From WHSW01 sp963740055 (GTDB lineage Bacteria > Actinomycetota > Thermoleophilia > Solirubrobacterales > 70-9), in contig CAVUCL010000005.1 in assembly GCA_963740055.1 (NCBI GenBank), positions 806,001-870,000 on the forward strand: DNA of 64,000 bases, written 5' to 3'. How positions within the stretch are numbered: the stretch's first letter is position 1; each line of letters opens with the position of its first letter. The notes beneath the pieces are model-generated. The model was not told the origin of the DNA and searched no databases. It saw only the letters and a program-made list of their open reading frames with translations. This document shows positions 23,952-31,811 of the stretch, in pieces. The position numbers were made by a program, and so were the translations under genes.

Positions 23952-25025
23952 TCAGATGCCGAGCGGCTCGTGATCGACGGTCGCGCCGCGCTCCTCCGGG
24001 GGCTCGCGGCGCACGTGCGGGCTCCAGCGCAGGAACTCCTCGACCTCGCGCTCGTAGTGGTAGCCCTGCTCGCGGCCGCGCATCACCGGCTGCAGGCGCA
24101 GGTGCTCGCCGTGGTTGATCACCGCCTCGCGCGAGGTGTAGCCGTAGTGAAAGCCGGTCGCCTTGTAGGCGCGGTTGTCGACCCCGCGGCCGAAGCGCAT
24201 CAGGTTCGCCATCTCGTCGGGGATCCGAAAGCCGAGCCGGCGCAGCGGCGCGATCAGGACCCAGGTCCCCCACGGCGGCAGCACCGGCAGCGGGCGCTTG
24301 CCGAGCAGCCCGATCGCCTCGGTGAGCGAGAGCACCCCGTCGGCGGCGACGTTGAAGACACCCGGCAGCGGGTTCAGGGTCGCGTGCTCGAGCGCGTGCA
24401 CGACGTCGTCCTCGTGCACGAACTGAAGTCGCGGGTCGAAGCCGAGCACGATCGGCACCGCCGGGAGGCCGAGGAGGCGGGTGAAGCTGGTCTCGACGTC
24501 GGGCCCGAGGACGTTGGCGAAGCGCAGCAGGGTGACGGCGACATCGGGGTTCTTGTCGGCGAAGTCGGCGACCGCCTCCTCGGCCTCGACCACGTCGCGC
24601 TCGACCCGCGCCCGCGGCGGGTGCGGGCGCCGCATCCGCTCGGTGAAGAACGCCGGGTCGTCCTGCTCGGAGCCGTAGTAGCCGGTCGAGCTCTTGAAGA
24701 CGAACTTGCGCACCGGCGAGTCCGGGCCGGTGCACGCGGCGAGGATGTTCATCGTCCCGATGACGTTGTTCTCGTGCGTCTCGCGAGGCGGCGCCGAGAG
24801 CGAGTTGACGATCATCCGCGTGTCGATCACGGTGTCGATCTCGGCCGCGCGCACGATCCGCTGGATCAGCGAGTGCTGGTTCGAGACCTTGACGTACTCG
24901 GTGCGCTCGAGCTCGTGCCTTGGCTCGCGCGAATCGACCCCGATGATCGTCTCGATCTCCTCGAAGCTCTCCAGCGCCTGCGCGAGCCTCGCCCCCCAGT
25001 AGGTCGAGAGCCCGGTGACGAGCAC
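23952..25025 (-). CDS. NAD-dependent epimerase/dehydratase (SDR family)
   Basis: A 357-residue extended SDR protein. It begins at the nucleotide-binding strand (MLVTGLSTYWGARLAQALE), with FVFKSSTGYYGSEQDDPAFF holding the SDR Tyr, and LLRFANVLGPDV and LQFVHEDDVVHALEHA typical of sugar-nucleotide epimerases and related reductases. The C-terminus is long and charged. The GTG at 25025 is the first start in this frame; an upstream ATG with GGGGAG (MSEPSGARHR) is one frame off, so a small indel may hide a slightly longer N-terminus. It follows plsC by 21 bp, so the pair probably acts in the same envelope or lipid context. The substrate is unknown. Confidence 0.8.
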   Translation of the reverse strand: MLVTGLSTYWGARLAQALESFEEIETIIGVDSREPRHELERTEYVKVSNQHSLIQRIVRAAEIDTVIDTRMIVNSLSAPPRETHENNVIGTMNILAACTGPDSPVRKFVFKSSTGYYGSEQDDPAFFTERMRRPHPPRARVERDVVEAEEAVADFADKNPDVAVTLLRFANVLGPDVETSFTRLLGLPAVPIVLGFDPRLQFVHEDDVVHALEHATLNPLPGVFNVAADGVLSLTEAIGLLGKRPLPVLPPWGTWVLIAPLRRLGFRIPDEMANLMRFGRGVDNRAYKATGFHYGYTSREAVINHGEHLRLQPVMRGREQGYHYEREVEEFLRWSPHVRREPPEERGATVDHEPLGI

Positions 25026-25046
25026 CCGACGGCTCTGACATCTCCC

Positions 25047-25973
25047 CTACCCGAACCACACGGACTTCCGGGTCGCGACCATCTGGTGCAGGTTCTCCTG
25101 GATCCGGGCGCGGATCTCCTGCGAGACCGTCTGCACCAGCGCCTTGTCGTGGACCGCCTCCGCCCCGCCGAGCTCGACCGTGTCGATCGGCTCGAGGAAG
25201 CGGATCTTGAACTTCGCCGGCAGGTAGCCGAGCATCCCGAGCGGGCCGAGCCAGGGGAAGGTCGGCGTGATCGGGAAGTAGATCAGCCCGGTGAGCCGCT
25301 GCATCAGGTTGACGTGGGCGAAGATCGGCTGCGCCTCCTCGGCGCCGACGACGCACAGCGGGACGATCTTCGCCTCGGCGCGGATCGCCGCCTCGACGAA
25401 TCCGCCGCGCCCGAAGCGCCGCAGCCGGTAGCGGTCCTTGAAGAGCTTCTCGGTGCCCTTGCGGCCCTCGGGGAAGACGAGCACGAGCTGGCGCTCGTCG
25501 TAGAGCAGCCGATGCACGTTTGCCGGATGCGCGGCGACGCCGCCGATCTTCGGGATCAGCATCGAGAACCCCGGATAACCCTTGAAGAAGTGCTCGACGG
25601 TGAGGTAGACCGGGCGCGGCGACGGATGCTCCTCGCGGATCGCCTTCGCGACGATCGCCGCGTCGGGAGGGAGGGCGCCGGAGTGGTTGGAGACGAGCAG
25701 AGCCCCGCCCTCGCTGGGCACGTTCTCGATCCCCTCGACCTCGGCGCGAAACCAGTAGCGGTAGAAGAACTCGACCAGGGTCCTGTCCATGAGCCCCTCG
25801 ACCCGCTCCGAGCGCCCCCAGTCGTTGAGCTGGCGGTCGGGCTCGATCGCGGGAAGCAGGTCGCGCATCTCGGCGCCGGGATGGCGCTCGGGCAGGCGCT
25901 CGGCGAAGCCGTCGACCTGCTCGTCCTCGAGCCGTTCCTCGGCCTGCGAAAGGGATGTCCGCTCGGGCGCCAC
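25047..25973 (-). CDS. 1-acyl-glycerol-3-phosphate acyltransferase-like (PlsC family)
   Basis: A 308-residue acyltransferase. The catalytic NHSGALPPD (H-x4-D equivalent) lies near residue 95 after FRAEVEGIENVPSEGGALLVS, and the glycerol-phosphate binding block is VLVFPEGRKGTEKLF. The C-terminal YLPAKFKIRFLEPIDT is usual for PlsC proteins of actinobacteria. It would acylate lysophosphatidic acid or a related lipid on the inner face of the membrane. The start is GTG 25973, 10 nt after a GATACT box shared with the divergent folate gene. It is co-oriented with the epimerase 21 bp downstream. Confidence 0.8.
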   Translation of the reverse strand: MAPERTSLSQAEERLEDEQVDGFAERLPERHPGAEMRDLLPAIEPDRQLNDWGRSERVEGLMDRTLVEFFYRYWFRAEVEGIENVPSEGGALLVSNHSGALPPDAAIVAKAIREEHPSPRPVYLTVEHFFKGYPGFSMLIPKIGGVAAHPANVHRLLYDERQLVLVFPEGRKGTEKLFKDRYRLRRFGRGGFVEAAIRAEAKIVPLCVVGAEEAQPIFAHVNLMQRLTGLIYFPITPTFPWLGPLGMLGYLPAKFKIRFLEPIDTVELGGAEAVHDKALVQTVSQEIRARIQENLHQMVATRKSVWFG

Positions 25974-25982
25974 GACGGCCCA

Positions 25983-25989
25983 TAGTATC
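25983..25989. promoter_or_regulatory. shared bidirectional leaderless -10 element
   Basis: On the plus strand TAGTAT (25983-25988) ends 8 nt before the ATG of the FTHF cyclo-ligase at 25997. On the minus strand the same bases read GATACT, 10 nt before the GTG of plsC at 25973. One overlapping -10 can serve both divergent genes, whose start codons are only 23 bp apart. Confidence 0.55.
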
Positions 25990-25996
25990 CGCCGCG

Positions 25997-26711
25997 ATGC
26001 GCTCAAAGGACCAGGTGAGACGGGCGGTCTGGAAGGCGATGGACCGCGAGGGAGTCTCGCGCTTCCCCGGAGCCGAGGGCCGGATCCCGAACTTCGCCGG
26101 CGCCAAGCTGGCCGCCGAGCGGCTATCCGGGCACCGGACCTGGAAGCGGGCCCAGGTGATCAAGGCGAACCCCGACTCGCCGCAGACGCACGTGCGCCGG
26201 CGGGCGCTCGAGGAGGGCAAGACCCTGGTGATGGCGGTCCCGGGGCTTCGCGACCAGCACCCGTTCCGGCTCCTCGACCCGCGCCGGCTGAGCGCCGAGC
26301 AGGTGCGCGAGGCGGCGACGATCAAGGGCGCCCTGCGCCACGGCCGGGTGATGGCCGACGACGAGTTGCCCGAGATCGACGTCGTGCTCACCGGCTCGGT
26401 CGGGGTCAACCTGAAGGGGGCGCGGATCGGCAAGGGCGGCGGCCTCTCCGATATCGAGTACGGCCTGCTTGATCGAGGCGGGGAAGATCGACGACCACAC
26501 CGTCGTCGCGACCACCGTGCACCCGATCCAGATCCTGCGCGAGAACCTGATGGTCACCGACCACGACCTGCCGGTCGACCTGATCGCCACCCCGCGCGCG
26601 GTGATCGAGGTCGAGCGCGAGTACCCGCGCCCGCGGGGCATCCTCTGGAACCACCTGCAGCCGCCCCAGATTCACGAGATCCCGATCCTCGAGCGCATGG
26701 GTTACGCATGA
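25997..26711 (+). CDS. 5-formyltetrahydrofolate cyclo-ligase family protein, one-base frame break
   Basis: With one base removed at about 26469 the gene encodes 237 residues. The N-terminal part has MRSKDQVRRAVWKAMDREGV, SRFPGAEGRIPNFAGA and VLTGSVGVNLKGARIGKGGG, the last being the Gly-rich substrate/phosphate loop of cyclo-ligases. The second frame continues IEAGKIDDHTVVATTVHPIQ and ends with the conserved PRGILWNHLQPPQIHEIPIL. It converts 5-formyl-THF to methenyl-THF, or belongs to the closely related MTHFS-domain group of unknown role. The stop overlaps the next gene start by 4 bp (ATGA), so the hydrolase at 26708 is co-translated. Confidence 0.7.
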
Positions 26712-27688
26712 GCAAGCTGCGCACGATCGCGCCCCCGAACCCGTTCGCCGGCCGGCCGGAGCCGACGCCGAGCGAGGGGCCGGACCCCTACGGCAACCCG
26801 GACCCGGAGTGGCTGCGGATCGATTGGCGAAGGCACCGGCAAACGATCGACGTTCGCCGGGCACCGACGGACCCGAGTACGTCGGTGAACTACGTCGAGA
26901 TCGAGCCGGAGGGTGACCCAGCGCGGCTGGCGATCGTCTTCGTCCACGGACTCGGCGGGTGCTGGCAGAACTGGCTCGAGCAACTCCCCCACTTCGCCCG
27001 CGAGCACCGCGTGGTCGCGCTCGACCTGCCGGGCTTCGGTGACTCGCCGGAGCCCGAGTGGGAGATCTCGATCCCGGCCTACGCGCGCCTGCTGCACGAC
27101 TTCTGCGACGCGATCGGGGTCGAGGACGCGGTCCTGGTCGGCAGCTCGATGGGAGGGTTCGTCTGCGCCGAGGCGGTGATCGCCGAGCCGGAGCGCTTCG
27201 AGCGCCTGGCGCTCGTCTCCGCAGCCGGTGTCTCGAGCGCCCGGCTGCGGCGCGAGCCGACCGAGGTCGTCGCCCGGCTGCTGGCCGCGGCGGCGCCGTT
27301 CGCGTTCCGCGCCCAGACCCGGACCTTCCGCCGGCCGCGAGCGCGGGCGCTCGCGTTTCGCAACCTGTTCCGCTACCCGGCCCGGCTCCGGCCGGAGCTG
27401 CTCTGGGAGTTCTTCCAGGGTGGGGTTCGCGGCAGCGGCTTCAGCGAGGCGCTGACCGCGCTCGCCGGCTACGACATCCTCGACCGGCTCGACGACGTCG
27501 AGGTGCCGACGGTGATCGTCTGGGGCCGCAACGACAACATCGTCCCGCCCTCGGACGCGTCCGAGTACGGCCGCCTGCTGCGCAACTCGTCGACCTCGAT
27601 CTTCGAGGACACCGGACACCTGCCGATGGCCGAGCGCCCGCTGCGCTTCAACCGCCTGCTCGGCGGCTTCGTCGTCGACGACGGCTGA
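26708..27688 (+). CDS. alpha/beta hydrolase with Ser nucleophile
   Basis: A 326-residue alpha/beta hydrolase. FVHGLGGCWQNW supplies the oxyanion loop, VLVGSSMGGFVCAEAV holds the Ser nucleophile (G-x-S-x-G), VIVWGRNDNIVPPSDA the acid, and FEDTGHLPMAERP the His. About 65 residues precede the fold and contain a Pro/Asp-rich stretch. The closest general types are carboxylesterases and meta-cleavage-product hydrolases; the substrate is unknown. It overlaps the folate gene by 4 bp and converges on ilvD with 9 bp between the stops. Confidence 0.8.
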   Translation: MSKLRTIAPPNPFAGRPEPTPSEGPDPYGNPDPEWLRIDWRRHRQTIDVRRAPTDPSTSVNYVEIEPEGDPARLAIVFVHGLGGCWQNWLEQLPHFAREHRVVALDLPGFGDSPEPEWEISIPAYARLLHDFCDAIGVEDAVLVGSSMGGFVCAEAVIAEPERFERLALVSAAGVSSARLRREPTEVVARLLAAAAPFAFRAQTRTFRRPRARALAFRNLFRYPARLRPELLWEFFQGGVRGSGFSEALTALAGYDILDRLDDVEVPTVIVWGRNDNIVPPSDASEYGRLLRNSSTSIFEDTGHLPMAERPLRFNRLLGGFVVDDG

Positions 27689-27697
27689 CTAACGCGC

Positions 27698-29395
27698 TCA
27701 GCCGGTGACCGCGCCGACCGAGGCCGAGGAGACCGTGCTCGCGTACTTGGCGAACACGCCGGTCTCGTACTCGGGCGCCGGCGGGCGGTAGTCGGCGACC
27801 CGGGCTGCGATCTCGTCGTCTGAGAGCGCGACCTCGAGCGTCCGCCGCTCGACGTCGATCGTCACCTGATCGCCCTCGCGCAGGGCGGCGATCGGGCCGC
27901 CCTTGGCCGCCTCCGGGGCGACGTGACCGACCATCAGCCCGCGGGTGGCGCCGGAGAACCGACCGTCCGTGAGCAGCGCGACCTGCTCGCCGAGGCCCTC
28001 GCCGACGATCGCCGCGGTCACCTGAAGCATCTCGCGCATCCCGGGCCCGCCCGCCGGGCCCTCGTTGCGGATCACGATCACGTCGCCGGGCTCGATCCCC
28101 TGGTCCTTGACCACCCGGAAGCACTCCTCCTCGGACTCGAACACCCGCGCCGGGCCGGTCTGGCCGGTGCGCTCGGTGCCGGCGAGCTTGACCACCGCGC
28201 CCTCGGGGGCGAGGTTGCCGCGCAGGATCGCGAGCCCGCCCTCGGGCTTGAGCGGATCGGAGAGCGGGCGCACGACCTCCTGGCCGGGTGTCTCCACGGC
28301 CCTCTCCGCCTCCTCGCCGATCGTTCGCCCGGTTACGGTGATCGCTTCCCCGTGCAGGATCCCGGCCTCGCTGAGCCGCTGGAGGATCAAGGGCACACCG
28401 CCGGCGGCATAGAGGTCGGTGGCGACGAACCGGCCGCCGGGCTTCAGGTCGGCGAGCAGCGGCGTCCGCCTGGAGATTCGCTCGAAGTCGTCGATCTCCA
28501 GCTCGACCCCCGCCTCGCGCGCGACCGCGAGCAGGTGCAGGACGCCGTTGGTCGAGCCGCCGGAGGCGCAGACGCAGGCGATCGCGTTCTCGAGCGACTC
28601 ACGGGTGATCACCTTGCGCGGTCGCAAATCGGCCGCGAGCACATTGATCACCAACTCGCCGATCCGCTCGGCGACGGTTCCCTTCTCATCGACCTCGGCG
28701 GGAACCATCGCCGACCCGCCCGGTGAGATTCCGAGCGCCTCGAACGCGCACGCCATCGTGTTCGCGGTGAACTGGCCGCCGCAGGCGCCGGGGCCGGGGC
28801 TGGCGACGTCCTCGAGCTCGTGCAGCTCCTCCTCGGAGATCTCTCCCGCGGCGTGGGCGCCGATCGCCTCGAAGACGTCGAGGATCGTGACGTCCCTGTC
28901 GCGCCAGCGGCCCGGCGCGATCGAGCCGCCGTAGAGCATCAGGCTGGGGATGTCGAGCCGCGCCAGCGCCATCACCGCGCCGGGGATCGTCTTGTCGCAG
29001 GCCGTGAGCGCGACCAGGGCGTCGAACTGATAGCCGCGGGCCATGAGCTCGATCGAGTCGGCGATCACCTCGCGGCTGACGAGCGAGGCCTTCATCCCCT
29101 TGGTGCCCATCGTGATCCCATCCGAGACCGCGACCGTGTTGAACTCCATCGGGGTGCCGCCGGCGGCGCGAACCCCCGCCTTGACGTGCTCGGCGAGGCC
29201 GCGGAGGTTGAAGTTGCACGGCATCGCCTCGGTCCAGGTGTTGGCGATCCCGATCGTCGGCCGGCTCAGCGCCGCGTCGTCGTAGCCGATCCCCTTCATG
29301 TAGGCGCGCGCCGCGGCGCGATCCGGGCCGTCGAAGACCGCCGCCGAACGCGGGCGCGGGAGCTGGGTCGCCGTCTCGGCGTCGGAGGTGGCCAT
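27698..29395 (-). CDS. ilvD: dihydroxy-acid dehydratase
   Basis: A 565-residue IlvD/Edd-family dehydratase of normal length. It converts 2,3-dihydroxy-3-methyl acids to 2-keto acids in valine, isoleucine and leucine synthesis. Fe-S cluster cysteines are visible in NTWTEAMPCNFNL, ALTACDKTIPGAVMA and PGPGACGGQFTANTMA; DGRFSGATRGLMVGHVAPEA and GGPGMREMLQ are family signatures. The ATG at 29395 is 14 nt after the stop of the 131-residue unknown gene, so it appears to be the last gene of a thiD-containing operon. No leader peptide or T-box is seen upstream. Confidence 0.93.
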   Translation of the reverse strand: MATSDAETATQLPRPRSAAVFDGPDRAAARAYMKGIGYDDAALSRPTIGIANTWTEAMPCNFNLRGLAEHVKAGVRAAGGTPMEFNTVAVSDGITMGTKGMKASLVSREVIADSIELMARGYQFDALVALTACDKTIPGAVMALARLDIPSLMLYGGSIAPGRWRDRDVTILDVFEAIGAHAAGEISEEELHELEDVASPGPGACGGQFTANTMACAFEALGISPGGSAMVPAEVDEKGTVAERIGELVINVLAADLRPRKVITRESLENAIACVCASGGSTNGVLHLLAVAREAGVELEIDDFERISRRTPLLADLKPGGRFVATDLYAAGGVPLILQRLSEAGILHGEAITVTGRTIGEEAERAVETPGQEVVRPLSDPLKPEGGLAILRGNLAPEGAVVKLAGTERTGQTGPARVFESEEECFRVVKDQGIEPGDVIVIRNEGPAGGPGMREMLQVTAAIVGEGLGEQVALLTDGRFSGATRGLMVGHVAPEAAKGGPIAALREGDQVTIDVERRTLEVALSDDEIAARVADYRPPAPEYETGVFAKYASTVSSASVGAVTG

Positions 29396-29409
29396 CGCGG
29401 ACCGGCAGT

Positions 29410-29805
29410 CTACGGTCGGGGGGTGGCGCACGCCGATCGCCACTGGCGCAGCCTGGCGACGTCGCGGCGAGCGTGATCGGGGTCGACCTGGTGCCCAGGG
29501 CGGTCGACGTTCGCGGTCGCGATCAGCTCGCGCTCGCGGCCGTGAAGGGCGAGCCACTTGGCGAGCACGTCGTCGGCGTCCGGGAGCCGGGTGCCGTCGG
29601 CGCGGAAGCGGACGCAGTACTCGGAGAGCAGGCGGCCGGTCGCGGTCTCGTAGGCGATCAGCGGTCGCTGCGGGTAGACGAGGTAGGCGTAGCGCGGATT
29701 CGCCCCGAGGACGCTGAGGCAGCCGAAGCGCTCGTAGGCGGCGAAGTCCTCGGCGGCGACCGCCGAGCGCAGCAGCTCGCGGGCGCGGTGCTCGGCGGCG
29801 TCCAT
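29410..29805 (-). CDS. conserved-looking hypothetical protein between thiD and ilvD
   Basis: A 131-residue soluble protein starting MDAAEHRARELLRSAVAAED. It contains RYAYLVYPQRPLIAYETATGRLLSEYCVRF and a C-terminal HARRDVARLRQW helix. No domain is recognised. It begins 2 nt after the stop of the 81-residue gene and ends 14 nt before ilvD, so it is embedded in an operon. The aromatic middle could be a small beta-barrel or PAS-like sheet, but this is a guess. Confidence 0.65.
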   Translation of the reverse strand: MDAAEHRARELLRSAVAAEDFAAYERFGCLSVLGANPRYAYLVYPQRPLIAYETATGRLLSEYCVRFRADGTRLPDADDVLAKWLALHGRERELIATANVDRPGHQVDPDHARRDVARLRQWRSACATPRP

Positions 29806-29807
29806 GC

Positions 29808-30053
29808 TCAGCCGCCCGCCGCGGGCGGATAGAAGACGACCCGGTCGGCGTCGCGCGGGACCTCGCCGAAGTCGCGGACCATGACCGCCGCCCGGCGCCC
29901 GGCCGGCGCCTCGACCGGGACCGCGGCCCACATCCCGAGCTCGAGCTGGCGCCGGAACTCGGCCACCAGCCGCTCCTCGTCGGACGCCTCGGCGGGATCG
30001 CCCTCGGCGAGCAGCAGATCGCCGTGCCCCGGCTGCATGCGGACCAGCTTCAT
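29808..30053 (-). CDS. small hypothetical protein overlapping thiD
   Basis: An 81-residue protein: MKLVRMQPGHGDLLLAEGD, an acidic helix (EEASDEERLVAEFRRQLELG-like), WAAVPVEAPAGRRAAVMV and a DFGEVPRDADRVVFYPPAAGG end. No family is recognised. Its ATG overlaps the thiD stop by 4 bp (ATGA), and the next gene starts 2 nt later, which indicates tight translational coupling. Confidence 0.65.
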   Translation of the reverse strand: MKLVRMQPGHGDLLLAEGDPAEASDEERLVAEFRRQLELGMWAAVPVEAPAGRRAAVMVRDFGEVPRDADRVVFYPPAAGG

Positions 30054-30856
30054 CGCAGTCGATTATCGCGCGCGATGCCGAGCACGTCCACGGGGCCGGG
30101 TCCGGCCCCGATCGAGCGCAGCCCGTTGCCGACCGCCTCGGCGGCGATCTCCTTCGCCCAGCGCGCTGCGTCGGCGAGCTCCTCGCCGCGCGCCAGGAAC
30201 GCCGCCAGCGCCGAGGAATGGGTGCACCCCGAGCCGTGCGAGGCGCCGTCGGGATAGCGCGGCCCCTCGATCCGCAGCGAGCCGCCGGCGTCGACGAGCA
30301 CGTCGGCGCCCTCGTCGGAGTGCCCGCCGGTGACCACGACGGCGCTCGGGCCGAGCGCCAGGATCGCCGCCCCGAGCTCGGCCGCGCTCGCGCTCTCGCC
30401 GAGCCCCGAGAGCGCCCGCGCCTCGGGCAGGTTGGGGGTCGCGACCCCGGCCCGCGGCAGCACCCGCTCGATCAGCGCCGCCCGCGCCTCGGGCGCCAGC
30501 AGCGTGGCGCCGCTCTCGGCGACCATCACCGGGTCGACGACGACGGGGACCTCGCCGAGCAGGTCGATCGCCTCGCAGACGGCGTCGATCGTCGGCTCGT
30601 CGGCGAGCATCCCGACCTTGGCCGCGTCGACGCCGATGTCGGCGACCACCGCGCGCGCCTGGGCGACGATCATCTCGGGCGCCACCGCCTCGACCCGCTC
30701 GACGCCGAGCGTGTTCTGCGCCGTGAGCGCGGTGATCGCGGTCGTCCCGTGGACCCCGCAGCGGGCGAATGCCTTCAGGTCGGCCTGGATCCCGGCGCCG
30801 CCGCCCGAGTCCGAGCCGGCGATCGCGAGGCAGGTCGGCACTCGAGGTTCGGCCAC
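30050..30856 (-). CDS. thiD: hydroxymethylpyrimidine/phosphomethylpyrimidine kinase
   Basis: A 268-residue ThiD kinase of the ribokinase fold, which phosphorylates HMP and HMP-P in thiamine synthesis. The N-terminal LAIAGSDSGGGAGIQADLKA is diagnostic; AAKVGMLADEPTI, VVDPVMVAESGATLL and the anion-hole/catalytic DGASHGSGCTHSSALAAFLA complete the active site. The start is GTG 30856 with TAGATT 7 nt upstream, and no TPP riboswitch fits in the 43-bp gap after dprA. It heads an operon with two small unknown genes and ilvD. Confidence 0.92.
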   Translation of the reverse strand: MAEPRVPTCLAIAGSDSGGGAGIQADLKAFARCGVHGTTAITALTAQNTLGVERVEAVAPEMIVAQARAVVADIGVDAAKVGMLADEPTIDAVCEAIDLLGEVPVVVDPVMVAESGATLLAPEARAALIERVLPRAGVATPNLPEARALSGLGESASAAELGAAILALGPSAVVVTGGHSDEGADVLVDAGGSLRIEGPRYPDGASHGSGCTHSSALAAFLARGEELADAARWAKEIAAEAVGNGLRSIGAGPGPVDVLGIARDNRLR

Positions 30857-30863
30857 GGACCTG

Positions 30864-30869
30864 AATCTA
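30864..30869 (-). promoter_or_regulatory. leaderless-type -10 box TAGATT
   Basis: TAGATT ends 7 nt before the GTG start of thiD at 30856. Confidence 0.45.
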
Positions 30870-30899
30870 GACAGTCGGCGCTCCCCGCCCGCGCGGCGC

Positions 30900-31811
30900 T
30901 CAGCCGGGACGCTGCAGCGAGGTGCGGCGGAAGCGGCCGAGCGGATCGGCGGCGACGTAGCCGAGGAGCTCGAGCCGCGCGAGCGCGACCGCGACCGCGC
31001 GCGCGTCGAGCCGCCCCTCCCCCGCCACCCGGTCGACGCTTCCGGCGCCCTCCTCGACCACGTCGAGCACCGCCGCGAGCGCCGGATCGAGCGCCGGCCC
31101 AGGACGCGCCCGGCGCTCGACCGCGCGCAGCGACCCGGCGCCGACGCCGCAGAGCAGGTCGAGCACGTCGGCGGCGTCGCGGACCAGGTGTGCGCCGTCC
31201 TTGATCAGCTGGTTCGTGCCCGCCGCGACCCGAACCCCGGCCTGGCCGGGGGCGGCGCCGACGGTCCGCCCGAGCTCCGCCGCCCGGTCGGCGGTGATCA
31301 GCGAACCCGAGGGAAGCGCCGCCTCGACGATCACCGCGACCTCGGCGAGCGCGGCCATGATCCGGTTGCGGGCCGGGAACTGGTGCGCGCGGGCGGGAGT
31401 CCCGGGCGGGTGCTCGGCGACGATCGCGCCGTCGGCGGCGATCGCCTCGTGCAGGTCGCGGCTGCTCGCCGGGTAGGCGACGTCGGGACCGCAGCCGAGC
31501 ACGGCGACGGTGACGCCGCCGGCGTCGAGCGCGCCGTGGTGGGCCGCGGAGTCGATCCCGCGCGCCATCCCGCTGACCACGGTCACCCCGGCGCGGGCGA
31601 GATCGGCGCCGAGCTCGCGCGCGAGCCGCAGTCCGTAGGCGCTCGCCCGGCGGGCGCCGACGACCGTCACCGCCCCGGAGGGCGCCAGGCCCGCGACCGC
31701 GGCGCGGCGCCCGATGCCGTGCAGGCGCGGTCGCTCGCCACGGGGGAGGTCGGCGAGGCCGGCCGGATAGTCCGATGCGCCGCGCTCGATCGTCCACCGC
31801 CCGGCGCTCAA
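30900..31811 (-). CDS. dprA: DNA-processing protein DprA
   Basis: A 303-residue DprA/Smf protein that loads RecA on incoming single-stranded DNA during transformation. The Rossmann-like core has VTVVGARRASAYGLRLARELG, GVTVVSGMARGIDSAAHHGAL, VLGCGPDVAYPASSRDLHEAI and EAALPSGSLITADRAAELGR. A C-terminal winged-helix-like domain (DPALAAVLDVVEEGAGSVDRV) follows. The N-terminal SAM domain is short. The start is a TTG that overlaps the comM stop by 4 bp (TTGA), showing coupled translation with comM, the usual partner. Confidence 0.9.
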   Translation of the reverse strand: MSAGRWTIERGASDYPAGLADLPRGERPRLHGIGRRAAVAGLAPSGAVTVVGARRASAYGLRLARELGADLARAGVTVVSGMARGIDSAAHHGALDAGGVTVAVLGCGPDVAYPASSRDLHEAIAADGAIVAEHPPGTPARAHQFPARNRIMAALAEVAVIVEAALPSGSLITADRAAELGRTVGAAPGQAGVRVAAGTNQLIKDGAHLVRDAADVLDLLCGVGAGSLRAVERRARPGPALDPALAAVLDVVEEGAGSVDRVAGEGRLDARAVAVALARLELLGYVAADPLGRFRRTSLQRPG

